From Methanothrix sp. (GTDB lineage: Archaea > Halobacteriota > Methanosarcinia > Methanotrichales > Methanotrichaceae): a stretch of DNA of 22,856 bases. Below the pieces are notes generated by a model. The model did no database searches and had not been told where the DNA came from. It saw only the letters and a program-made list of their open reading frames with translations. Shown here piece by piece: positions 7,549 through 14,964 of the stretch. The position numbers and the translations under genes were made by a program. The first letter of the stretch is position 1. Every line of letters begins with the position of its first letter. The DNA lies in NCBI GenBank assembly GCA_012798025.1, contig JAAZNX010000038.1, positions 1 through 22,856 of the forward strand. The letters are read 5' to 3'.

Positions 7549-8582
7549 TCAAACCTTGGCCTCAATCCGGCAGGCTGCGATCTTGTACTCAGGGATCTTG
7601 GCCACAGGATCAAGGGCATCCGAGGTTATGACGTTCGTGCCATGGTAGTGGAACGGCATGAAGACCATGCCAGGCTTGACCTTCTCAGTAACCCTGGCTT
7701 TTGCCTCTGCCAAAGCAGGGCGGATGCCGGAGATATGGCATATGCTTTTGCCGCCCGGATAATATCTCCGGCAGGCACTTCGGTCTTCTTTGCAGCCTCT
7801 TCCAGGGTATAGTCCTTGAGGCTTTGCAGGAGATCCTCGACGCCTACCGTCCGGGATCCAAGAAACTCCTCGTCTGCCAGGCCCGACTCCACGATGACCT
7901 TCATCATGCCCCGAAGAAGATCGATATCCGAGCCGGGCTTAATGCGCAAGTGGATGTCTGCCATCCATGAGGTAGAGGTAATCCTCTGATCGGCAACTAT
8001 CACTAATGCACCGTTGTCCTTGGCCTTCTGGACCCAGCGGGTGACAATAGGATGCGCCTCGGTGAAGTTGGTGCCTATGGCAAAGATGCACTTCGAGTTC
8101 TCCAGGTCTAGGAGATTGTTGGTCATGGCACCGGTGCCAAAGACCGCGCCAAGGCCGACGACAGTCGGGGAATGGCAAAGCCTGGCGCAGTTATCCACAT
8201 GGGGTGAACCCAGGAGACGGGCCATCTTCTCCATGAGGTAGTTCTCCTCGTTGTTGCATCGGGAAGAGGCCAGAAAGCCCAGAGACTTCGCCCCATGCTT
8301 TCTGATGTTTCTGGTCATGCCCTGTGCAATCATATCCAGGGCTTCATCCCAGGAGATCCTGACAAATCCATCGCCGACCTTCTTCATCGGGTACTTCAAC
8401 CGTTCTTCGTGATTTAAAATCTCCAGAACTGCATTCCCCTTTGGGCAGAGGGCGCCCTCGGAGGTGGGGTGTTCGGTCATGTATTCTATGCCGGTGGCTT
8501 TGCCCTTATCCACGACCAGGTAGAGGCCGCAGCCTACGGCGCAGTAGGGGCAAAGGGATGGAATTAGCTTTGTGGACACCAC
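7549..8582 (-). pseudogene. fdhA: Formate dehydrogenase alpha subunit, internally deleted and frameshifted
   Basis: The N-terminal part is a clear FdhA: CPYCAVGC and ALCPKGN give a [4Fe-4S] site (Cys11, 14, 18, 46), and ARLCHSPTVVG carries Cys136 at the position that is Cys or selenocysteine in the family; GTGAMTN and IGTNFTEAHP follow. Similarity stops near residue 290 (base about 7720). The frame then runs into unrelated sequence and stops at 7626. In another frame, from about 7740 to the TGA at 7549-7551, lies the family C-terminus (AEAKARVTEKVKPGMVFMPF, then HYHGTNVITSDALDPVAKIP). Intact FdhA is about 680 residues, so roughly 340 residues of the middle are missing. The start is one of two adjacent GTG codons after AAGGAGGATTT. 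No fdhB is nearby. It is most likely a pseudogene; an assembly error is the alternative. Confidence 0.85.
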
Positions 8583-8797
8583 AAATCCTCCTTAAGAATG
8601 AAGACTGCTTCTAGATGAGGGACTTTGCCAGCGGTGTTGAACATCTGAATGCTTTTAATCATCTCTTCCATAAGAAGTCCCTGCCACCAAACGTATTCCG
8701 GCTCAGGCTTAAGAAGGTTTGCATAGATGCTGACGAAGGACGGTATCTGTAAGTGAGACTGCTTAATGAAAAAGAGGTTCTTGGAAAGCGCAATTGA
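8564..8797 (-). pseudogene. Open frame of unknown origin, possibly a gene remnant
   Basis: Between the UPF0200 gene and fdhA one minus-strand frame stays open for 78 codons (TGA at 8798-8800 to TAA at 8564-8566). It reads protein-like in the middle: FVSIYANLLKPEPEYVWWQG, then LLMEEMIKSIQMFNTAGKVP and HLEAVFILKEDLW. There is no ATG/GTG/TTG at its beginning; the first ATG would give only 35 residues. It overlaps the fdhA start by 19 nt and the UPF0200 3' end by 35 nt. It may be the C-terminal stump of a gene once upstream of fdhA, or chance. I do not recognise it. Confidence 0.3.
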
Positions 8798-9365
8798 TCA
8801 TCTTTTCGGAAGTGGTAGTCGTGCCCAGAACTTCCAGAAGCCTCTCCACATTCTTGCGGAAGTCATCCAGGCGGCCCTCATTTTTAAGCTTCAAATCGGC
8901 GGCTTTCATGGCTTCACACATTCCCCAGGAAAGCTCTCGACACTCTCGCAATTCCAGGGCATCGGCAGCCTTTTGGTCAGGGTCGTCAGGACGACCTCGG
9001 GACTCAAGCCATTTGAGCCTCGCCTCCACTGGAGCACTGATCTCGATAAGGTGGAACTCCTCGACACTGGCGCGGAAGAAGTCGGCCTCATCCTTGGAGC
9101 GAAGGCCATCTATTACGACTATATCCTCACCCAGTGCCATAGCTTTCTCAAGGGTCCTCTTAGCAACAGCGTCCGGGCCTTCCGCGGCTCGCAAAGCAGT
9201 ACCAACCCGGCCCAAATTCTGGTCGGTGGGCTCCAATCCCTGTCTTGCCGCCTCGTGGCGGATGATGTCGCCCATGACCAGCACGGCCAGACCGCGCTGC
9301 CTGGCAACCTGAGAGGCCTCGCTCTTTCCAGAGCCCGGCAGGCCCACAAAGCCGATGATCTTCAA
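8763..9365 (-). CDS. UPF0200 / dephospho-CoA-kinase-like P-loop protein
   Basis: A 200-residue P-loop protein of the archaeal UPF0200 family, related to dephospho-CoA and nucleotide kinases. Walker A is GLPGSGKS at residues 8-15; MGDIIRHEA and VVIDGLRSKDEADFF are family motifs, and SRGRPDDP fits the lid region. The substrate is not established. The start is TTG at 9363-9365, which gives the family N-terminus MKIIGFVGLPGSGKS; a weak AGGTTGA precedes it, and no ATG lies nearby. It follows the radical-SAM gene by 40 nt and is probably its operon partner. The last 20 residues or so (after LLEVLG) look unlike the usual family end and overlap the open frame at 8564-8797, so the natural C-terminus may have been altered by a rearrangement upstream of fdhA. 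Confidence 0.88.
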   Translation of the reverse strand: MKIIGFVGLPGSGKSEASQVARQRGLAVLVMGDIIRHEAARQGLEPTDQNLGRVGTALRAAEGPDAVAKRTLEKAMALGEDIVVIDGLRSKDEADFFRASVEEFHLIEISAPVEARLKWLESRGRPDDPDQKAADALELRECRELSWGMCEAMKAADLKLKNEGRLDDFRKNVERLLEVLGTTTTSEKMINCAFQEPLFH

Positions 9366-9405
9366 TTCAAGTCAACCTGTCCATCGCCAAAGCTCTTTTT
9401 TATTA

Positions 9406-10236
9406 TCAAGTTTTCCAGGCAAGATTGGGCCTGGCTTTGATCTGGACTAAGACATGGTCTCCAATGGCTCCCGCCACCTCCTGCAAGACTGCCCGAGAGA
9501 CCGGCTCAAATCCCAGATCGCCTTTCCGCGGCTGCCCTTGCTGAAGGACCATACGTTCCAGACGGTTCTTGGAAAACTCCTTCTTCAGCTCGGAGAGCAT
9601 ACCAGCGATCTCGATCAGCTCGGACGCAGCAGGCATCTCTGGAAAGACTGTAGTTCGAACCTCCAGAGGCACTCCGCACTCCATGCAGATCCTCAGGCTC
9701 TCCTTGACGCGTGCAGCCACACCAACAAACCCCGTAGCTCTCTCGTAACTGTGATCCTGCAAAGCAGCTTTGATATCAAGAAATACCTTGTCCACAAGAC
9801 CATCTTCGAGCAGCGCCCTGAGCCGGTCAGGATAGCAGCCCGAGGTCTCAAGGCCAGTGCATAGTTGCAGGCTCCTGGCCAGACGAAATAATCTGTAGGC
9901 AGGTCCAGCCTGCATGAGCGGCTCGCCTCCAGAAAGAACGAGCGCATCCACGAAGGGCTTGCTGCTAGCGCGCTCTGTCGCCTCATCAAGATCGATCTGC
10001 TGGGAATTTTGCGACGATGCTCTGGCTACGATCCTCTCGCCTTTTACAAGAGACGCAATTTTTGTGGCTACTGAATGAAACTTCGCTGAGCTGTCGCCTG
10101 ACTGGAGCTCAATATTGTGGCAATGCGGGCAGCGCAAAGGGCAGCCACGCAGGAACACCACAACGGCTGTGCGGCCGGGCCAGTCCACTGTGGATAGCGG
10201 CACAACTCCGCCCAAGTTGACCATGATCTCTTTCAT
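9406..10236 (-). CDS. nrdG: Radical SAM activase, anaerobic ribonucleotide reductase activating protein-like
   Basis: A 276-residue radical SAM protein. The cluster motif CPLRCPHC (Cys32, Cys36, Cys39) follows LSTVDWPGRTAVVVFLRG, a signature of the NrdG2 group of glycyl-radical activases, and LSGGEPLMQ is the SAM-binding GGE motif. VDKVFLDIKA and PLEVRTTVFPE complete the barrel. Such proteins put a glycyl radical on the class III ribonucleotide reductase (NrdD), but no nrdD is in the window, so another glycyl-radical target is possible. The frame is open upstream to 10431 inside the coiled-coil gene; the ATG at 10236 overlaps that gene's stop as ATGA and gives the family N-terminus. An ATG at 10224 is an alternative start. 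Confidence 0.85.
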   Translation of the reverse strand: MKEIMVNLGGVVPLSTVDWPGRTAVVVFLRGCPLRCPHCHNIELQSGDSSAKFHSVATKIASLVKGERIVARASSQNSQQIDLDEATERASSKPFVDALVLSGGEPLMQAGPAYRLFRLARSLQLCTGLETSGCYPDRLRALLEDGLVDKVFLDIKAALQDHSYERATGFVGVAARVKESLRICMECGVPLEVRTTVFPEMPAASELIEIAGMLSELKKEFSKNRLERMVLQQGQPRKGDLGFEPVSRAVLQEVAGAIGDHVLVQIKARPNLAWKT

Positions 10237-11501
10237 CGGGACAGATCTACCTTCACAGTTTTTCCCGAGAGCCTTGTCAGCCTGCCATTCAGCTCTGACG
10301 TGTCCTGATCGGCCTTTTCTTGTATGGAGCGAAGGGACTGATGGCTCTCGTCCACAGATGCCTTCGTTCTTTGCAGGCTCTTCTTGGTCCTGCTCAATTG
10401 CTCCTTCAGCTGCAGAAGGTCTCGGCTGCACTCTGATAGTAGCTTGTCCTGCTCTTCTATGGCCTTCTCAAGGGCCGCTTGCCTGGACCTGGCCTTCTCC
10501 AGAGATCTGTTCGTGATCAGCAGATCGATGTGATCCAGGGTCTTCTCCTTCTTCCTGTCCTTCAACCCTAGGGATGCCAGATGGCTCCTCAGCTCCTGAA
10601 GCGAGCCTGCGATATCCTTGTCTGCAACCTTTGAGGGCGCTGTGAGAAGCATCTCGAAGACTTTTGCATGCTGCAAAATGAGCCTGTCGCTCGACCCCTG
10701 TTTCCTGATTCTGCCCAGGGCCTTGTTCAGGGGAGATATGAGATTTGCCATCTCAGCTTCAGCCTGCCTGAGATGCTCGCGTTTTTGCTCAATGTCTTTC
10801 TTCAATTCCTCAATGCGTTTGCCTTCAGGGCCCTCAGCCAGCCTCTTTTGCTCCTCCTCCATTCTCGCCATGGACGCCAGGAGCCCGGATAGGTTCTCCT
10901 CCTCTGCTTTTGCTCTCTCCTTCAGATCGGCAATGAGGGACAGGTCTTTATTTATGCTGTCTGCGAGCTCTCTGGCATACCAGATCTCCTCAAGCTCAGC
11001 ACGCCACTGCCCGATCACGTCTTCCAGCTCAACCAGGAGACGGCTGATGCGGCTGAGTTCGACGTTTATGCTCTCAATCTCTTTAGGAAAGAGCGCAGCA
11101 GCATATCTCTGTGCCCGTCCAAAGGTCGTGATGGTCCTCTCCAGCCCTTTGACCATTGCCCAGTGGTGATCTGAGGCGGATTCGATGTCTCTTCCTCTGG
11201 GCGGGTCCATCCTCTCGACGAGCGCCTCCATTTGCTTGACCACCTCGCCCCGTGCTGCAAGCCCTGCCCGCAGAAGCTTTGGTGGAGTTGTGCTATTCGG
11301 CTCGGCCGATCCAAGGGCTCTCAAGTCCCCTGCTAAAGCCCGGGCAGCTTCTTCGATGGAAAGGTAGATATCTTGAAGTCGATCCTCGAAACCGGACGGC
11401 TCTGAGTGCACTTTTAGCCAGGAATAAATCTCGGAGAGCGCCAGGGTTTCGGCATTGCCAGAGTCTTTCTTTCCGTGAAAAATGCCTTTAAGCCACTTCA
11501 A
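10233..11501 (-). CDS. Coiled-coil protein of unknown function, coupled to hel308
   Basis: A 422-residue protein I do not recognise. It is soluble, with a basic N-terminus (MKWLKGIFHGKK), a helical region rich in Arg/Glu (about 40-175), a long coiled coil (about 176-265, for example EEQKRLAEGPEGKRIEELKK), a less charged linker (270-320) and a second coiled coil (about 325-405). This layout resembles SMC/Rad50-like arms, but there is no Walker A or B, so it is not an ATPase. The start is TTG at 11499-11501, overlapping the hel308 stop as TTGA, with GAGGAGAT in the hel308 tail as ribosome binding site. Its own stop overlaps the radical-SAM start. Tight coupling suggests a partner of Hel308 in DNA repair or replication restart; that is inference. 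Confidence 0.85.
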   Translation of the reverse strand: MKWLKGIFHGKKDSGNAETLALSEIYSWLKVHSEPSGFEDRLQDIYLSIEEAARALAGDLRALGSAEPNSTTPPKLLRAGLAARGEVVKQMEALVERMDPPRGRDIESASDHHWAMVKGLERTITTFGRAQRYAAALFPKEIESINVELSRISRLLVELEDVIGQWRAELEEIWYARELADSINKDLSLIADLKERAKAEEENLSGLLASMARMEEEQKRLAEGPEGKRIEELKKDIEQKREHLRQAEAEMANLISPLNKALGRIRKQGSSDRLILQHAKVFEMLLTAPSKVADKDIAGSLQELRSHLASLGLKDRKKEKTLDHIDLLITNRSLEKARSRQAALEKAIEEQDKLLSECSRDLLQLKEQLSRTKKSLQRTKASVDESHQSLRSIQEKADQDTSELNGRLTRLSGKTVKVDLSR

Positions 11502-13636
11502 GGCGGTATCTCCTCAAATTTAAGCTGGAATATGACCTTTTCAGCGATCTTGGGGCCCAGTAGGAGTGCGATCTTCTCTGGATCTGCGGCCTTTAGCTTA
11601 TCCACGCTGGTGATTCCGGACGAATACAGCTTGCGAGCTCTGACTCGGCCAATGCCCTTAAGGCCTAGAAGGGCTAGCAGGTCCTGACCTGCTCCGTAGC
11701 GAATGCGTTGCGAGAGCTGCTCTGCCAGGAATGTAACTCCAAGTTCGAGATGCTTAGAAAGCTCGGCCAACGAGTGCATGAGCCATTCGGCCGTCTCCGC
11801 AGAGCGGCGGATATCGCCGGGGCCAATACGATATTTGTCGCTGATCTGCTCCTCGTGAACCTCGCCTATCCAGTCCATGAGCATGGCAGCCGTCTTGACT
11901 TCTCGTAGCAGATAGTCATAGTTGTCCTCTAAATTCAGCTCGTCCTGATGCTGTTCTATGAACTCCTCCACCCAGCAGTCAGCAGCCTGGATATAGAGGA
12001 GAGACATGTCCGGAGTCATTGTGATGAGATGCATGAGTGTGAGGTCTGATGGCTTCTTTCTCTCTGCCAGGCTCATTCCATCGGCTTTGGCTATTTCATC
12101 CCTGCCCCGCAAGTTTTTGATCATGATGACTGCGCTCAAGGGATCTATGTAGAGCTTGGAGACGAGGGATCCCAGCTTCGTCGGCTCCAGCTCGCCCGCA
12201 GGGCGGTCATTGATCATGCCGTTTTGCATCAGGAAGTCTAGAACTCTTTGCAGCGTAAAGTCCAGGTGCCAGGGTTCCTGCTGCTGAGCATAAAAGGTGG
12301 TTCCCATGAACTCCTTTAGCTCTGCCTCATTTTTTACGAATTTGGCGGCGATGGTTGAGAGAAGATGGGCACGCAGCGCGCTCTCGCTGGCAAGCTTTGA
12401 CCAGATCTCCTCTGGCATGCCTTTGAGATAGTGATCCCTGAGCTCCTGCATCTCAGAATCGTTTTTGGCGATGAGAAACGACTCGCCGTAAGGATCGAGC
12501 CCAGGACGGCCGGCGCGTCCGGACATTTGGCGATACTCGATGACTGGAATTGGAACCATACCTGAGCCATATTCATAACGTTTGTAGCTCTTGATAAGAA
12601 CCCGACGGGCTGGTAGATTGAGGCCCGCGGCCAATGTGGGCGTACAGGCGATGACTTTGATCAGGTTCTCTCTAAATCCCTGTTCTACGAGCCTCCGCTG
12701 CTCTGGCAGGAGGCCAGCATGGTGGAAGGCCACCTTGCGGGCTACACAATTAGCAAGGAGGCGACATGTCTCGCTCTCACCTGTGGCTAAAATCATCTGG
12801 GCGAGAGATTTTGCTTCAGGATCTGGTGAGATCAGATTGCATAGCTTGGACGCTGCTGATTCTGCATTACGCCTGCTGTTTTCGAATATCAAAATTTGGG
12901 CTTGCTTTGAAAGCGTATCGCTGACCAGCGCCAGTACATCGTCTCTTTTCCCTTCAAGGTCATCCTCTCCGTCTGCAAAGATCATCTTGCCATTGCAGAT
13001 GATGCCCTCTCGCAAGCTGACAGGCCGCCATTCGCTGCTTACCATCTCCGCATCCAGCCACTCTGCCAGCTCCGGGCCGTTGGCCACTGTGGCTGAGAGG
13101 CCAATGACCTGCATCTTTGGGTTGTAGCGGCGCAATTTGGTGATTGTCATCTCCAGAGTCGGGCCGCGGCCAGCGTCGCTTAGCAGGTGGATCTCGTCCA
13201 CGACCAGAACGCCCAGGTCCTTAACCCAGGCAGCCCCATTTCTCATCAGCGAGTCGGCTTTCTCTGAGGTGGCGACTATTATCTGATTTTTCCCCAGGCG
13301 TTCATCTCTCTTGTCGAGGTCGCCGGTGCTGATGCCTACGGTGATGCCAAGTTCCCTGAACTTGCGAAATGAATCGTATTTCTCTGCAGCAAGGGCGCGT
13401 AAGGGAACGATATAAAGAGATCTCTTTCCTTCCAGGGCAGCCTTCAGCATGGCAAGCTCTGCCAGGAGCGTCTTTCCGCTGGCTGTTGCCATTGCCATTA
13501 GCATGCTCTTGCCTTCCAGCAACCCTCTTTCTACAGCTTCAGCCTGTGGAGGGTAAAGCTCCTTGAAACCTCGTTTCTCGTAAAGCCTGATGGCCTCCGA
13601 AGGGAGCCAGCGGGCCAGATCTGTTATCTCCAACAT
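11498..13636 (-). CDS. hel308: ATP-dependent DNA helicase Hel308
   Basis: A 712-residue superfamily 2 helicase of the Ski2/Hel308 type, which unwinds lagging strands and forked DNA at stalled replication forks (3' to 5'). Visible motifs: the Q-motif region GFKELYPPQAEAV (24-36), Walker A AMATASGKT (48-56), VPLRALAAEKY, DEIH box (147-150), LSATVAN, and motif VI QMSGRAGRPGLDPYG. The C-terminus has a helix-hairpin-helix (LLGLKGIGRVRARKLYSSGI) as in other Hel308 proteins. The ATG at 13636 has GAGGAG five bases upstream; an in-frame TTG one codon earlier is less likely. It leads a minus-strand operon with the coiled-coil, radical-SAM and UPF0200 genes. Confidence 0.96.
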   Translation of the reverse strand: MLEITDLARWLPSEAIRLYEKRGFKELYPPQAEAVERGLLEGKSMLMAMATASGKTLLAELAMLKAALEGKRSLYIVPLRALAAEKYDSFRKFRELGITVGISTGDLDKRDERLGKNQIIVATSEKADSLMRNGAAWVKDLGVLVVDEIHLLSDAGRGPTLEMTITKLRRYNPKMQVIGLSATVANGPELAEWLDAEMVSSEWRPVSLREGIICNGKMIFADGEDDLEGKRDDVLALVSDTLSKQAQILIFENSRRNAESAASKLCNLISPDPEAKSLAQMILATGESETCRLLANCVARKVAFHHAGLLPEQRRLVEQGFRENLIKVIACTPTLAAGLNLPARRVLIKSYKRYEYGSGMVPIPVIEYRQMSGRAGRPGLDPYGESFLIAKNDSEMQELRDHYLKGMPEEIWSKLASESALRAHLLSTIAAKFVKNEAELKEFMGTTFYAQQQEPWHLDFTLQRVLDFLMQNGMINDRPAGELEPTKLGSLVSKLYIDPLSAVIMIKNLRGRDEIAKADGMSLAERKKPSDLTLMHLITMTPDMSLLYIQAADCWVEEFIEQHQDELNLEDNYDYLLREVKTAAMLMDWIGEVHEEQISDKYRIGPGDIRRSAETAEWLMHSLAELSKHLELGVTFLAEQLSQRIRYGAGQDLLALLGLKGIGRVRARKLYSSGITSVDKLKAADPEKIALLLGPKIAEKVIFQLKFEEIPP

Positions 13637-13656
13637 CAATCTCCTCTAATCTTAAA

Positions 13657-13674
13657 TACTACGGGAAAGTAGTA
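13657..13674. promoter_or_regulatory. Inverted repeat in the hel308 leader
   Basis: TACTAC, spacer GGGAAA, GTAGTA: a perfect 6-bp inverted repeat about 20 bp upstream of the hel308 ATG, directly before the ribosome binding site. It could be a protein-binding operator or an RNA hairpin in the leader. An 8-bp palindrome CCTGCAGG follows directly at 13675-13682. Confidence 0.4.
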
Positions 13675-13712
13675 CCTGCAGGACGATGTACAGCACAGGA
13701 AATCAAAATTAC

Positions 13713-13723
13713 ATGACCGTCAT
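13713..13723. promoter_or_regulatory. Palindrome ATGACcGTCAT abutting a TATA box
   Basis: ATGAC, one base C, GTCAT at 13713-13723, ending exactly where the TATA-like element at 13724 begins. For dapL this is where a transcription factor B site or an operator would lie. A regulator bound here could block TBP/TFB access for one or both divergent genes. Confidence 0.4.
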
Positions 13724-13732
13724 CATATAAAT
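13724..13732. promoter_or_regulatory. TATA element between hel308 and dapL
   Basis: CATATAAAT on the plus strand, TTTATATG on the minus strand, so it could serve either direction. For dapL, initiation about 25 nt downstream would fall near 13753, after the ATG at 13742 and just before the ATG at 13757; this supports the later start and a nearly leaderless mRNA. For hel308 it would give a leader of about 60-70 nt. Confidence 0.5.
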
Positions 13733-13756
13733 GCATCTTCCATGGAGCGAAACAGA

Positions 13757-14905
13757 ATGTATGCCGATCGCATAAAGCATCTTCCGCCGTACCTCTTTGC
13801 CGCCATAGATAAAGCGAAGCAGGAAGCAAGGGCAAAAGGCGTGGATGTAATTGATCTGAGCGTTGGCGATCCAGACCTGCCAACGCCTGCGCGCATCATC
13901 AGGGCCTTGAGCCGTGCGGCAAAAGACCCTTCCAACCACCAGTATCCCTCCTACGAGGGAAAGCTAACTTTCAGGACCGCAGTGGCTGATTGGTATTTGC
14001 AGACATTCAACGTTGCCCTCGATCCACAAAAGGAGGTGCTCGCACTTATCGGCTCCAAGGAGGGCATTGCTCATGCACCCTTCGCGTTCATAAATCCAGG
14101 AGATCTGGCACTTGTGCCTGACCCTGCCTATCCGGTCTACAGGACGGCAACAGCCTTTGCTGGCGGCGAGCCAGTGATCATGCCCCTTCTGCGTGAGAAT
14201 AGGTTTCTACCAGATTTGGATGCCATCGACCCAGCCGTGGCCCGCAAGGCTAAGATCATGTTCCTGAACTATCCCAACAACCCGATTGGGGCATCTGCGG
14301 ACAGGGAGTTCTTCAAAAGGCTCGTTGACTTTGCGCGGGATTACAACATCATTGTGATGCACGACAACCCTTATTCCGAGATCTACTACGACGGCCACAG
14401 ATCGCTCAGCATCCTGGAGCTGGAAGGGGCGAAGGATGTGGCCGTTGAGTTTCATTCGCTCTCCAAAACGTACAACATGACCGGATGGAGGATTGGAGCC
14501 GTCGTAGGCAACTCCGACGTTGTTGCTGGGATTGGCAAGATCAAGAGCAACATCGACTCGGGCACTTTTGGCGCAGTGCAGGATGCCGGGATTGCAGCTT
14601 TGCGCAGCCCTAAGAGCGTGGTTGACAAGATTCGAAAGGTGTACCGGCACAGGATCGAGCTTCTCTATCATGCTTTACTCGACCTGGGACTTGAGCTGGA
14701 GAAGCCAAGAGCCACGCTCTATCTTTGGGCCTGGGTGGGCGGCAGTTCAATCGATTATGCTGCGAAGCTGCTTGACAGGACCGGCATAGTGGCCACTCCA
14801 GGCGTGGGCTTTGGCCAGTTTGGTGAGGGATATGTAAGGTTCTCCATCACACAGCCTACGAACAGGATAGAGCAGGCAGTGGAGCGACTGGAGAGGATGA
14901 AGTAG
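13757..14905 (+). CDS. dapL: LL-diaminopimelate aminotransferase-like class I/II aminotransferase
   Basis: A PLP-dependent aminotransferase of 382 residues. It begins MYADRIKHLPPYLFAAIDKA and contains VDVIDLSVGDPDLPTP, LNYPNNPIGA (cofactor-site Asn), MHDNPYSEIYYDG and SLSKTYNMTGWRIG with the PLP-binding lysine; RFSITQP near the end carries the carboxylate-binding Arg. The pattern fits the DapL family, which makes LL-diaminopimelate for lysine synthesis from tetrahydrodipicolinate, but closely related aminotransferases with other substrates exist. The frame also has an ATG at 13742; I prefer 13757 because GGAG lies nine bases upstream and the predicted transcription start is after 13742. It is divergent from hel308 and followed 59 nt later by leuS on the same strand. 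Confidence 0.85.
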   Translation: MYADRIKHLPPYLFAAIDKAKQEARAKGVDVIDLSVGDPDLPTPARIIRALSRAAKDPSNHQYPSYEGKLTFRTAVADWYLQTFNVALDPQKEVLALIGSKEGIAHAPFAFINPGDLALVPDPAYPVYRTATAFAGGEPVIMPLLRENRFLPDLDAIDPAVARKAKIMFLNYPNNPIGASADREFFKRLVDFARDYNIIVMHDNPYSEIYYDGHRSLSILELEGAKDVAVEFHSLSKTYNMTGWRIGAVVGNSDVVAGIGKIKSNIDSGTFGAVQDAGIAALRSPKSVVDKIRKVYRHRIELLYHALLDLGLELEKPRATLYLWAWVGGSSIDYAAKLLDRTGIVATPGVGFGQFGEGYVRFSITQPTNRIEQAVERLERMK

Positions 14906-14907
14906 AG

Positions 14908-14939
14908 ACTACAAGAGCGCGGTTTTGGCTTTTTGTAGT
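14908..14939. terminator. Weak inverted repeat between dapL and leuS
   Basis: ACTACAA at 14908-14914 and TTGTAGT at 14933-14939 form a 7-bp stem with an 18-nt loop containing a T-run. It may weakly end dapL transcription or do nothing; the gap is short enough for co-transcription with leuS. Confidence 0.25.
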
Positions 14940-14964
14940 TTGCTCAATTTGGGAGGAGAAGAAT

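Noticed and set aside
8172..8178. Possible selenocysteine use in the formate dehydrogenase remnant
   Set aside because: The active-site codon reads as Cys (ARLCHSP), not as an in-frame TGA, so no recoding is needed.
10237..10431. N-terminal extension of the radical-SAM protein
   Set aside because: The extra 65 residues overlap the coiled-coil gene and look like shadow sequence; the ATGA overlap and family N-terminus support the start at 10236.
13742..13756. Upstream ATG of dapL as the start
   Set aside because: No ribosome binding site precedes it and the predicted transcription start lies downstream of it; the ATG at 13757 has GGAG at a workable distance.
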